Of a stretch of DNA of 50,672 nucleotides, positions 38,498-46,841 are shown one piece after another. The notes below the pieces were generated by a model. That model saw only the letters and a list, made by a program, of their open reading frames with translations. It had not been told where the DNA came from and made no database searches. The position numbers and the translations under genes are program-made. Source of the stretch: Candidatus Cacconaster merdequi (lineage in GTDB: Bacteria > Bacteroidota > Bacteroidia > Bacteroidales > UBA932); the NCBI GenBank assembly GCA_018064345.1, contig JAGHVK010000028.1:1-50672 (forward strand), read 5' to 3'. Every line of letters starts with the position of its first letter. Position 1 is the first letter of the stretch.

Positions 38498-39415
38498 TTA
38501 GTCCAATGGATTGATTTCACGTATTGCAAGAGCTGTCGCACCAAGAAGCGCAGCATCACCTTCTATCTGTGATGCACAGAATTTGACATCCTTCATCGAG
38601 ATAGGCTGGCCCCATTTGCAAGCTTCCTTGTATATTCTCGGAATGAACTGGGATGCAGGGCCGAAGATACCGCCACCGAAGATTACCTTCTCAGGATTGA
38701 AGAGACTTACGAGGTTTGCAGTTCCCATTCCCCACATCTGAATGGCCTTGTCAAGGACTTCAGTGGCAATCGGGTCTTTACCATAATTGGCGAAAACATC
38801 ATAGCTGGTCTTTGAAGGATCCCTGTAGAGTTTCTGTGCCTGATACCCTATTCCTGATCCGGATGCGAAAGTTTCGAAACATCCGCACTGGTCCCATTCG
38901 TGGGTGTAAGGGCCCTGAAGCGCCATCCAGCCTGTCGCTCCGACTATATCGTTGGCACCGTGGACGATATGTCCGTCAAGAAGGATGCCGGCACCGATAC
39001 CTGTGCCCACTGCGAGATAGATGGCATTCTCGCATCCTTTTGCAGCACCTTTCCAAGCCTCTCCAAGGATGTAGCAGGTACGGTCGCTCTCGACACATAC
39101 CTTAAGGCCTTGTATGCCAATCTTTTCTTTAAGATACTCCTTCAAAGGGAAATTTTCCCACCCCGGAATATTCGGAGCCCAGACGGTCCCCTTCTTTGAA
39201 TACACTATGCCCGGAATACATATTCCCACTGCATCGATGTGAACTTCAGGCCTCTGTTCAATCAAAGATTTTACAACTTCAACCACTTTGTCGGCCACTG
39301 CGTTTCCTGTGGCTCCTGAAAGCAGCTTGTAATCTTTCACAAGCATCTTTCCATCGGCGTGGAAAATGGCCGCCGCCACTTTCGTTCCGCCCAAATCAAT
39401 TCCTATTACTGCCAT
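38498..39415 (-). CDS. ROK family sugar kinase
   Basis: A 305-residue cytoplasmic kinase of the ROK family (glucokinase, N-acetylglucosamine or N-acetylmannosamine kinase). The ATP motif is IGIDLGGTKVAAAIF; the catalytic Asp lies in VCVESDRTCYILGEA, and the second phosphate loop is YLAVGTGIGAGIL. The usual ROK zinc motif (C-x-C-G-x-x-G-C-x-E) is reduced here to HEWDQCGCFE. In this context it probably phosphorylates the sugar imported by the MFS protein. It is 18 bases downstream of the GH18 gene. Confidence 0.87.
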   Translation of the reverse strand: MAVIGIDLGGTKVAAAIFHADGKMLVKDYKLLSGATGNAVADKVVEVVKSLIEQRPEVHIDAVGICIPGIVYSKKGTVWAPNIPGWENFPLKEYLKEKIGIQGLKVCVESDRTCYILGEAWKGAAKGCENAIYLAVGTGIGAGILLDGHIVHGANDIVGATGWMALQGPYTHEWDQCGCFETFASGSGIGYQAQKLYRDPSKTSYDVFANYGKDPIATEVLDKAIQMWGMGTANLVSLFNPEKVIFGGGIFGPASQFIPRIYKEACKWGQPISMKDVKFCASQIEGDAALLGATALAIREINPLD

Positions 39416-39433
39416 AATTATTTATTATCCAAT

Positions 39434-40603
39434 TTATTGCATAACTGCATTCCATAAAGAACGCCTTAATGTCCCATAAGCGTCATCTTCATCGTACTCC
39501 CAAAACATCATACCCTTGATTCCTTTTGTCTTTATCCATTCGCCTTTCGCAGCTATGCTCTTGGGATTTTCATAACTGCAATAGTATGTCCCATTGTATG
39601 TAACGTAAGGCACGGAGCCCTGGCTGTCCCAATTGTCTATCTTGTAAGGAGGATACGGCAATTCGATAATGCTCCTGTAGGAGATGGCGGCACCGTCGCC
39701 GCTCCAGGCGTGCCTTCCGTAGAAAGGAACGCCGAGGACAATCTTCTCAGGGGAAACACCGGCTTTCAGATAGGCATCGACGGCCCTGGAGCAATCGACA
39801 TATGCGCTTGGAGAATTGATTGCCGACTGGGGATGAGGGGCGGCATCCATATCATACGTCATAATGTTCACCCAGTCCACATACGGGTCCACTGCCTCGA
39901 TGTCGATATATTTGTATCCTCCGGAAACCGTCTGCTTGTCCTTGCAGTATCCGGCATAGGTAAGCAGGTAATCTTCTCCCAAAGTTTCACGCAGCTGCTT
40001 CATCATCAGCACATAATTGTCGGTATCCACTTTCGGGTCGCAGGCAGCCCCGCTCCACGACAGGCCGGGAAACTCCCAATCGATGTCGATACCGTCAATT
40101 CCCCATTTCTGCAGGAAAGCGAGGCAATCCTCAGCAAAGAGCTTGCGGTCTTCCTCTGAGGAAGCCATTGCAGAAAAGCCTCCACCCTGGACATTGTCTG
40201 AATTCGAAACTCCGTGAGTGAACGAAAGCAGTATCTTCAAGTCGGGATGGACGGTTTTCAAACCCGCTATGCTGACAAAACGGCTCTCCTTGCCCTGGAC
40301 CTTGAAGCCCTGATACTTTCCGTCGCGCACATACAGTTCCGCAAAAGCATAGTTGATATGCGTCACAGTTGAGCCGTCAGGAATGCTGCTCCTGTAGTAC
40401 GGGACATAGCCGATGGCCTTGTGTCCTTCGACAAGGTCATTGAGGGCTATGTCCTGATGAGGAGGTCTCTGATTTCCGGGAGTTCCGACTGCAGGCTCCT
40501 TCCTGGACGGGTCCTGCACCGCCGGAGTCAAAGGATTACAGCCGATGACAATCACAACCACCGGAAGGAGGAGTAAATGTAAAAGAATCGTTCTACTCTT
40601 CAT
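39434..40603 (-). CDS. GH18 family glycoside hydrolase lipoprotein
   Basis: A 389-residue predicted lipoprotein (hydrophobic leader ending VIVIGC, Cys22) with a Pro-rich linker to about 60 and a GH18 barrel. The catalytic signature D-G-I-D-I-D-W-E is at 170-177 (acid Glu177). KAIGYVPYY at the first strand, VNIMTYDMDAAPHPQSAINS and MFWEYDEDDAYG are further GH18 features. GH18 includes chitinases and endo-beta-N-acetylglucosaminidases. Next to a NamZ-type gene, GlcNAc release from peptidoglycan or chitin oligomers is plausible. The start overlaps the NamZ-type stop by 11 bases; an earlier in-frame start would lie inside that gene. Confidence 0.9.
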   Translation of the reverse strand: MKSRTILLHLLLLPVVVIVIGCNPLTPAVQDPSRKEPAVGTPGNQRPPHQDIALNDLVEGHKAIGYVPYYRSSIPDGSTVTHINYAFAELYVRDGKYQGFKVQGKESRFVSIAGLKTVHPDLKILLSFTHGVSNSDNVQGGGFSAMASSEEDRKLFAEDCLAFLQKWGIDGIDIDWEFPGLSWSGAACDPKVDTDNYVLMMKQLRETLGEDYLLTYAGYCKDKQTVSGGYKYIDIEAVDPYVDWVNIMTYDMDAAPHPQSAINSPSAYVDCSRAVDAYLKAGVSPEKIVLGVPFYGRHAWSGDGAAISYRSIIELPYPPYKIDNWDSQGSVPYVTYNGTYYCSYENPKSIAAKGEWIKTKGIKGMMFWEYDEDDAYGTLRRSLWNAVMQ

Positions 40604-41765
40604 AGAGGAGATATGGTCTGCGTTGAACTTTGAATTTCTCCACGTCATCAGCCCACATAGCCTTTATTTCAGCAGCGGACTTGCCGTCCATAATCATCTT
40701 TCTCACGTAATCTCTTCCTATAAGAAGTTCAAAGAATGAACGGAAGAAATGACTTCCGAGATTGAGGTTGTTGTATGCGTCGATCACATATTCAAGGTTG
40801 ATTCCATTTGCATTGATCTCCTCGATTGAAGGTTTCTTGCGGAGGTCCACACCGTAGCATTTCTTGTTGAGCTGAGGAGGGAACTTCGCGCCCTCGATGC
40901 TGCGAGGGGTGAAGGAGTACTTGTAACCCTTCATGTTAGGATGGCCGTACATCTCAAAAGCCCAAGCCGTTCCACGTCCAAGGCTGACTGGTGTGGCCTC
41001 GAAGTAGCAAGTTGAAGGGTAAAGATAGATCGAACGCATGTCAGGAAGGTTCGGGGACGGCTTCACAGGAAGCTCGTACATTGACTTGTGAGTGTAGTTC
41101 TTGCATTTGATTACTGTCAAATCGCAGTGCCTGCCCTCAGGAAGCCACTTTTCACCGTTAATCATCACGGCCAGTTCACCCAAAGTCATTCCGTGAACGA
41201 CAGGAATAGGAAGATAGCCTACGCCTGATTTGTATTTCTCGATGTCAAGGATCGGACCGTCAACATAGAATCCGATAGGATTCGGACGGTCAAGGACAAT
41301 CATCTTCTTGCCGTACATGGCGCAGGCATTCATCATCCTTGCCATAGTTGCATTGTATGTGTAGAAACGGCAGCCTACGTCCTGAAGGTCAAAGACCAGA
41401 ATATCGAAACTTTCCATAGTCTCCGAAGCAGGGACACCGCCCTTGCCGTCATAAAGGGACTTGATAGGAACACCTGTTTTCTCATCGATGGAACTGTGGA
41501 CAACCTCTCCGGCATCAGCAGTACCACGGAAACCGTGTTCAGGAGAGAATATCGCAACGACCTCTATTCCTGAAGAAAGCAGAGTGTCCAGGATATGCTT
41601 CTCAGGGGTGATCATACCTGTCTGGTTGGAAAGGATTGCTACCTTCTTGCCTTTGAGAAGAGGATAGTACTCATCGAATGATTCAGCGCCCGGCATAATA
41701 CGTCCTTCTGCGAAGCAGAGGCAGGATGCGAGCATCAAGCTCAGCATAAATGCAATTTTCTTCAT
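40593..41765 (-). CDS. namZ: DUF1343/NamZ-type exo-beta-N-acetylmuramidase
   Basis: A 390-residue exported protein of the DUF1343 family. B. subtilis NamZ (YbbC, GH171), which releases terminal MurNAc from peptidoglycan fragments, belongs here. Typical blocks are VAILSNQTGMITPEKHILDT, VAIFSPEHGFRGTADAGE, the LVFDLQDVGCRFYTYNATM segment, VLDRPNPIG and PSPNLPDMRSIYLYPSTCYF. The leader MKKIAFMLSLMLASCLCFA could be cut by signal peptidase I or used as a lipobox (LASC). It heads the cluster with the GH18, ROK, MFS and SIS genes, the core argument for cell-wall sugar salvage. Confidence 0.86.
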   Translation of the reverse strand: MKKIAFMLSLMLASCLCFAEGRIMPGAESFDEYYPLLKGKKVAILSNQTGMITPEKHILDTLLSSGIEVVAIFSPEHGFRGTADAGEVVHSSIDEKTGVPIKSLYDGKGGVPASETMESFDILVFDLQDVGCRFYTYNATMARMMNACAMYGKKMIVLDRPNPIGFYVDGPILDIEKYKSGVGYLPIPVVHGMTLGELAVMINGEKWLPEGRHCDLTVIKCKNYTHKSMYELPVKPSPNLPDMRSIYLYPSTCYFEATPVSLGRGTAWAFEMYGHPNMKGYKYSFTPRSIEGAKFPPQLNKKCYGVDLRKKPSIEEINANGINLEYVIDAYNNLNLGSHFFRSFFELLIGRDYVRKMIMDGKSAAEIKAMWADDVEKFKVQRRPYLLYEE

Positions 41766-41798
41766 AATCTATTTTGTTTTCAAGTTGATTCGCAGATA

Positions 41799-42209
41799 TC
41801 AGAAAATCAGTTTCCGGGTACATTCGTCCACCGCCTCTATCTTCACTTTCAGGACATCCTCAGGGAGAAGTTCCTCAATCATCTCCGGCCACTCCACAAA
41901 GCAGAGGCACCCGGAATCGAAATACTCATACAATCCTATGTCCATTGCCTCCGAAATCCGGTTGATACGGTAAAAGTCAAAATGATACACAGGACCTTCA
42001 GACGACTTGTACTCGTTTGCTATAGTGAAAGTCGGGCTTGTGACAGTATCTTCAACACCAAGTTCAGCGCACAGGGCAGTAATGAACGTCGTCTTTCCAG
42101 CACCCATACCGCCATAGAACGCCACTACGTTGCTGTCCCCTTTCTGTGCCAGAAAAGCCTTCGCAGCGCGCGGCAGGTCACCAGTCCCGTTGATTGTTAT
42201 CTCAGCCAT
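41799..42209 (-). CDS. tsaE: tRNA threonylcarbamoyladenosine biosynthesis ATPase TsaE
   Basis: ATPase partner of TsaD-TsaB in t6A37 formation. The 136-residue protein has the Walker A loop GGMGAGKTTFITAL, TVTSPTFTIANEY, VYHFDFYRI, and the catalytic VEWPEMIEELLP near the C-terminus. The start is the ATG at 42209; a longer frame upstream is not supported. tsaC of the same pathway is at 33418-33996. It ends 33 bases before the NamZ-type gene, on the same strand. A -7 element (TAACTTTG, 42259-42252) lies upstream. Confidence 0.94.
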   Translation of the reverse strand: MAEITINGTGDLPRAAKAFLAQKGDSNVVAFYGGMGAGKTTFITALCAELGVEDTVTSPTFTIANEYKSSEGPVYHFDFYRINRISEAMDIGLYEYFDSGCLCFVEWPEMIEELLPEDVLKVKIEAVDECTRKLIF

Positions 42210-42251
42210 CCTCAGACAAGCGGGCCTTTCTTGATTTCCGCTTGTTGCTGA

Positions 42252-42259
42252 CAAAGTTA
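42252..42259 (-). promoter_or_regulatory. -7 promoter element for tsaE
   Basis: TAACTTTG on the minus strand, 43 bases before the tsaE ATG, with only a weak TGTG near the -33 position. It may also drive the salvage cluster downstream. Confidence 0.4.
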
Positions 42260-42361
42260 ATAAAATATTGTCATCCTCCACATACCACAAGGGTATATTA
42301 TTCAAGTGACAGCGAAAAAGGATAATCCGCTGCATCACCGGAGCGGCGACAGCCTGCCCTC

Positions 42362-43894
42362 TTACAGTTGTTCAGCATCATTCCGGTCCAGTGCCCTGAA
42401 CTGAACGGCTTCGCTTATATCTCTCAAGGTTACTGAATCATTCCCCTCCAAATCCGCTATAGTGCGGGATATCTTGAGAATCCTTCCGTATGACCTTGCT
42501 GAAAGATTGAGCCGCCTTATCACCTTTTCCATAAAGTCCGACTCTTTTTGTCCGAGCGGGCAATATTTCTTTATCAGGGAGGCATCCATCCTCGAATTGG
42601 TGAATATGCCCTCCGATGAGAAACGGCGTAACTGCATCTCCCTCGCACGTGCCACCCGTCCGGCTATCACAGAACTCGGTTCAGCATTCCCGGCACGGAC
42701 CATTTCATCGGCATTGACCTGACTGACGAATATCTGAAGGTCAATCCTGTCCAGGAATGGTCCGGATATCCTTGCTCTGTATCGTTCTATGGCATTCCTT
42801 GAACAGGTGCAACGTCCTGTTCCGTCGCCAAGATATCCGCACGGACAAGGATTCATCGACGCAACCAGCATGAAAGAACACGGATATTCAACTTTGTACC
42901 GGACACGGGAGATGGTCACTTTACCATCCTCGACAGGCTGCCTGAGAGAATCTATGAGAGACTTGCCAAACTGTGCAACCTCATCAAGATAGAGCACTCC
43001 GTTATGTGCGAGTGATATGTCTCCGGGAGTTGCATTCGGGCCTCCTCCGATGAGGGAAGCCATGCTTATGCTCTGGTGCGGGGACCGGAAAGGACGTTCC
43101 GTCATAAGGCCTCCTTTGCAGCCGTAACCCGCGACAGAATAGAGTTTGCTTGTCACTATGGACTCTTCTCTGGTCATCGGAGGAAGTATCGAAGGCAGAC
43201 AGGAGGCCATCATTGATTTTCCACTTCCCGGAGGGCCGGACAGCAGCACGGAGTGGCCTCCTGCAGCAGCTATCTCAAGACCACGCCTTGCCACGGTCTG
43301 ACCTTTCACGTCCTTGAAATCAGGAAGAGATGTTGTGGTCCGAACCCCTCTGCCGCCGGGCCTGACGAGCCTTGTATCCGCTTCAGGCAGGCCGCAGAGA
43401 ATATCAATAGCTTGCGAGAGCGTCTCCACCCCATAGATGCGGATACCGTCTATATCCGCTGCCTCACCTGCCGACGCCTGAGGGAAAATGCATCCTTTGA
43501 AGCCGGAATCCTTGGCGTGACAGGCAATCGGAAGGGAACCCGGCACCGGACGTACCTTTCCGTCAAGCGACAGTTCTCCGACCACGATGAAATCTTCGCA
43601 TAGCGGCATCTTGACCTGCCCGGATACAGCAAGTATGCCGAGAGCAATGGCAAGGTCATACGAAGAGCCCTCCTTGCGGATATCTGCGGGAGCCAGGTTC
43701 ACAACCAGTTTGCGGCCGGGTATGGAGAAACCGTATGATGTCAGGGCTGTCACCACTCTCAGCAGACTCTCCCTGACAGCACTGTCAGGCAATCCCACAA
43801 GATGAATCCCGATGCCTGGGGAGATATCCATCTCTACGGTCACCGTCACGGCATTGATGCCGATGCAACTTGCACAGTAAGTTTTGTTAAGCAT
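42362..43894 (-). CDS. comM: YifB family Mg chelatase-like AAA ATPase (ComM type)
   Basis: A 510-residue AAA+ protein. In naturally transformable bacteria its homologue ComM is a helicase that promotes branch migration during integration; elsewhere it is called YifB. The N-terminal Lon-like domain (about 1-170) starts LNKTYCASCIGINAVTVTVE. The ATPase has Walker A GPPGSGKSMM and Walker B LYLDEVAQF. MNPCPCGYLGDGTGRCTCS is the Cys-rich loop of the family, and the C-terminal Mg_chelatase_C helices end in DISEAVQFRALDR. A -7 element (TACCTTTG, 43910-43903) leaves a leader of only a few bases. Confidence 0.93.
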   Translation of the reverse strand: MLNKTYCASCIGINAVTVTVEMDISPGIGIHLVGLPDSAVRESLLRVVTALTSYGFSIPGRKLVVNLAPADIRKEGSSYDLAIALGILAVSGQVKMPLCEDFIVVGELSLDGKVRPVPGSLPIACHAKDSGFKGCIFPQASAGEAADIDGIRIYGVETLSQAIDILCGLPEADTRLVRPGGRGVRTTTSLPDFKDVKGQTVARRGLEIAAAGGHSVLLSGPPGSGKSMMASCLPSILPPMTREESIVTSKLYSVAGYGCKGGLMTERPFRSPHQSISMASLIGGGPNATPGDISLAHNGVLYLDEVAQFGKSLIDSLRQPVEDGKVTISRVRYKVEYPCSFMLVASMNPCPCGYLGDGTGRCTCSRNAIERYRARISGPFLDRIDLQIFVSQVNADEMVRAGNAEPSSVIAGRVARAREMQLRRFSSEGIFTNSRMDASLIKKYCPLGQKESDFMEKVIRRLNLSARSYGRILKISRTIADLEGNDSVTLRDISEAVQFRALDRNDAEQL

Positions 43895-43902
43895 TTTTTC
43901 GA

Positions 43903-43910
43903 CAAAGGTA
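43903..43910 (-). promoter_or_regulatory. -7 promoter element for comM/yifB
   Basis: TACCTTTG on the minus strand, nine bases from the ATG at 43894. No TTTG at the standard -33 spacing. If used, the 5' leader would be only about five bases. Confidence 0.45.
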
Positions 43911-43969
43911 TGCCATTTGCAAACACTGATACCGGATGAAATTATAACACGGATATAATCAAGCCATTA

Positions 43970-43999
43970 TTTGAAAAAAACACTATTTTTGTAATTTTG
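43970..43999 (+). promoter_or_regulatory. Promoter for the TPR protein gene
   Basis: TTTG (43970-43973), 18-base spacer, TAATTTTG (43992-43999). A second -7-like TATTTTTG (43984-43991) directly abuts it. The expected start is about 44004, three bases before the ATG. Confidence 0.6.
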
Positions 44000-44006
44000 T
44001 TAGGTT

Positions 44007-45647
44007 ATGATTTTGAACAAATACATATTTGCGCTCCTGGCAGCCGTCTCAATTACCCTGAGCATACCTTTTGCTGCTTCCGCCCAGTCTGACAACTATC
44101 TTCTGGCGCTCGAAGCCCTGACAAAGGGGAGGAAGGCAGAAGCCAGGACATTGTTGGAAAAAGAGATTTCCGAGAACCAGAACAACGACGCCGCCTACTA
44201 TTATCTTTCTACTGCATTGAATTTCAGGGAAGAGCCGGAGCTCACCGAGTATTATCTCAAAAAGGCCGTTGAACTTGACCCGGGCAATTTCTGGTACAAA
44301 TACAATCTTGCCATCTTTTACGCAAACACTGACCGGAGCGAACTTACGACCCGGATGCTTGAGGAATTAATCGCCGATTATCCGAAGAAGAGCTCCCTGT
44401 ATTTCGATCTGGCAAACCTGTATGTGTCACAGAATGAGATAGACAAGGCCATAGATGCGCTTGACAGGATAGAGTCGCGCAGCGGTAAGAACGAAGCCAT
44501 CGGTGTCACCAAGTTCGAACTGATGATGAAAAGGGAGGATGCCGACGTTGACAGTGTCTACAGTTATCTGAAGGAATATTACGATGAGTGCAAGACCCCG
44601 AGACTTGCAGCTATGATGGGTGACTACTATCTGCGCACATACAGGGATTCCCTCGCCCTTGTCTACTATGACGAGGCCACTGAAATGGACAACGGATATA
44701 CTCCGGCTTATTACGGCAAAGCCCATATCTATCAGGGACGCAGGCAGTACGAAAAATTCTTCGAGAATCTTGCAGTCGTCTCCGCAGACCCTTCCATCAG
44801 CCCTGAAGCCAAGGCCGAGTACCTCAGCACCCTTACCGAATCGCCACAATTCATACGGGCATTCAGCAAGGAGATTGATTCCACGATGATACTTGCTCAC
44901 GAGGCGCATCCGATGGACACCACAATCAACACTTTGCTGAGCAGTTATTACTACAAGACGGGAAGGCCTTATCTCACATCCGAACTGCTCAAGCAGAACA
45001 CCGACAACCACCCCGACAGTTTCAGCGCAGCACAGGAATACCTGATTTTCATCTATTACCAGAAAGCCTGGCCGGTACTTTACGAAGAGAGCACCACGAT
45101 GCTCCAGCGCTTTGAGAACAGTCACGATTTCCTCCAGCTGCGCGCCATAGCATCTTCAATGATGGACAATGAAGATGCCGCAATAGAAGATTATCTTCAG
45201 ATAGTGAAGTTGAAGCCGAAAGATACCCTGGTGACAACTATGTCCTACTCTTCAATCGGAGACCTCTACTACAAGAAGGGTGAGCCGTCGAAGGCTTTCT
45301 CCTACTACGAAAAGGCTCTCAAGCAGAATCCGAGATACTGTCCTACCCTCAACAACTACGCCTATTATCTTTCCCTTGAAGGGAAAAGGCTAAAGAAAGC
45401 CAAGCAGATGAGCAAGAAGACCATCGAGGCCGAGCCTGACAATCCTACATATCTGGACACATACGCCTGGATACTTCACCTGATGGGCGAAGACGTGGAA
45501 GCCAAGGCAATATTCAAACACGCTATGCTGTATGGAGGCAAGGAAAGCGCTGAAACACTGAGACATTACTCAGAGGTACTGTCAGCCCTCGGAGAATACG
45601 ACCTTGCCAGGATATATCTTAATCAGGCAAAGTCACTGGAAAGATAG
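44007..45647 (+). CDS. Exported tetratricopeptide-repeat protein
   Basis: A 546-residue protein with a Sec signal peptide (MILNKYIFALLAAVSITLSI, cut near AASAQ) and many TPR units along the whole length, for example around 28-95, 96-160 and 395-535. Clear repeats are NDAAYYYLSTALNFREEPEL and IGDLYYKKGEPSKAFSYYEK. No enzymatic domain is seen. TPR arrays act as protein-binding scaffolds, here in the periplasm or on the outer membrane. The next gene, an EnvC-like protein, starts eight bases after the stop, so a shared role in cell-wall remodelling or division is possible. Confidence 0.85.
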   Translation: MILNKYIFALLAAVSITLSIPFAASAQSDNYLLALEALTKGRKAEARTLLEKEISENQNNDAAYYYLSTALNFREEPELTEYYLKKAVELDPGNFWYKYNLAIFYANTDRSELTTRMLEELIADYPKKSSLYFDLANLYVSQNEIDKAIDALDRIESRSGKNEAIGVTKFELMMKREDADVDSVYSYLKEYYDECKTPRLAAMMGDYYLRTYRDSLALVYYDEATEMDNGYTPAYYGKAHIYQGRRQYEKFFENLAVVSADPSISPEAKAEYLSTLTESPQFIRAFSKEIDSTMILAHEAHPMDTTINTLLSSYYYKTGRPYLTSELLKQNTDNHPDSFSAAQEYLIFIYYQKAWPVLYEESTTMLQRFENSHDFLQLRAIASSMMDNEDAAIEDYLQIVKLKPKDTLVTTMSYSSIGDLYYKKGEPSKAFSYYEKALKQNPRYCPTLNNYAYYLSLEGKRLKKAKQMSKKTIEAEPDNPTYLDTYAWILHLMGEDVEAKAIFKHAMLYGGKESAETLRHYSEVLSALGEYDLARIYLNQAKSLER

Positions 45648-45655
45648 TCCGCTCC

Positions 45656-46825
45656 ATGAAGAGATTCGCCGCCATATTGCTCATAGTTCTGACCGCGCTT
45701 CCATGCACCGGTCAGGACGTGAGCCGGCAGGCAGAACAGAAAAGAAGAATCGAGGAAGAGATATCTTTCATAAACAATCAGCTCAAATCGCTGGGCAAGA
45801 AACAGAAAGCAAGCACGGAAGAGCTGATGCTGATTCAGCGCAAGGTTGCGGAACGTAAGAAATTGATCAAAGGCATAGATTCCGACATACACAGGGCTGA
45901 TGACAATATCGTCCAGAAGCAGAGGGCAATCAATCGTCTGCAGAGGGAATTGGACACGCTCTCAGCATACTACAGCAAATTGATATACAACACCTATCGT
46001 AACAGGGACACGAAGGTGTGGTTCATGTACATACTTGGCAGTGAAGACATCGGGCAAGGCTTCCGACGCTTCACCTATCTCAAGGAACTTGCATCCGCCG
46101 TGAACACACAGGGTGAGAAGATCAAGGAGAAACAGAGGCTGCTGGAGAGTGAACGCGCGGAATTGGTTCAAGCCAAAGCAGCTGCACAGAAGCTTCGCCG
46201 GGAAAGAGAACTTGAGTATAAGAAACTGACGGCAGAAGAGAACGCATCCAAGAAATCCATCCGCAACCTCTCCAAGACAGAGAAGCAGTATCGCACCGAA
46301 CTCGCCCGAAAGCGAAGCGAAGTGGAAAGGCTCAACCGCGAAATACAGAAACTGCTCAACAGCACGATAGAAGGTCAGAAGAAAGACCACACCCAGATTG
46401 ATTACGCTCTTGCTGACAAATTCGAAAGCAACAGAGGACGGCTTCCGTGGCCTCTGAAGCAAGGTGTTGTAGTTGAGCACTTCGGCATAAACAGACACCC
46501 TGTATACAAGAACCTCAAACTGCCTGACAACAACGGAGTCACATTCTCAACAGGCAAGGGGGCACAGGTGTACAGCGTTTTCGACGGTGTCGTGAAACAG
46601 ATTGTTGTGATGCCGGGATACAACCAATGTGTCCTGGTGCAGCACGGCACATACTTCACATTCTACTGCAAACTGGGAAAAGTATCTGTCAAGAGCGGGC
46701 AGACGATAACTACAGGGACAGTCCTCGGGACCCTGGAGCCTGAGGGCAACAGATCCACTCTTCATTTCCAGATCTGGAAAGGGACGCTGAAACAGAATCC
46801 TGAAGAGTGGATGATGGATATGTAG
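45656..46825 (+). CDS. envC: EnvC-like murein hydrolase activator (degenerate LytM domain)
   Basis: A 389-residue exported protein: signal peptide (MKRFAAILLIVLTALPCTGQ), a long coiled coil (about 22-240, broken by VWFMYILGSEDIGQGFRRFT at 121-140) and a C-terminal LytM domain (265-389). Most zinc ligands are lost. H-x-G-x-D reads NNGVT (292-296), Y-x-H-L reads YCKL (Lys339), and H-x-H reads TLH with only His370 left. That is the pattern of EnvC/NlpD-type proteins, which activate cell-wall amidases without being enzymes. It follows the TPR gene closely. No amidase gene is visible in the window. Confidence 0.85.
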   Translation: MKRFAAILLIVLTALPCTGQDVSRQAEQKRRIEEEISFINNQLKSLGKKQKASTEELMLIQRKVAERKKLIKGIDSDIHRADDNIVQKQRAINRLQRELDTLSAYYSKLIYNTYRNRDTKVWFMYILGSEDIGQGFRRFTYLKELASAVNTQGEKIKEKQRLLESERAELVQAKAAAQKLRRERELEYKKLTAEENASKKSIRNLSKTEKQYRTELARKRSEVERLNREIQKLLNSTIEGQKKDHTQIDYALADKFESNRGRLPWPLKQGVVVEHFGINRHPVYKNLKLPDNNGVTFSTGKGAQVYSVFDGVVKQIVVMPGYNQCVLVQHGTYFTFYCKLGKVSVKSGQTITTGTVLGTLEPEGNRSTLHFQIWKGTLKQNPEEWMMDM

Positions 46826-46841
46826 CGTTACGAACGGTTTC

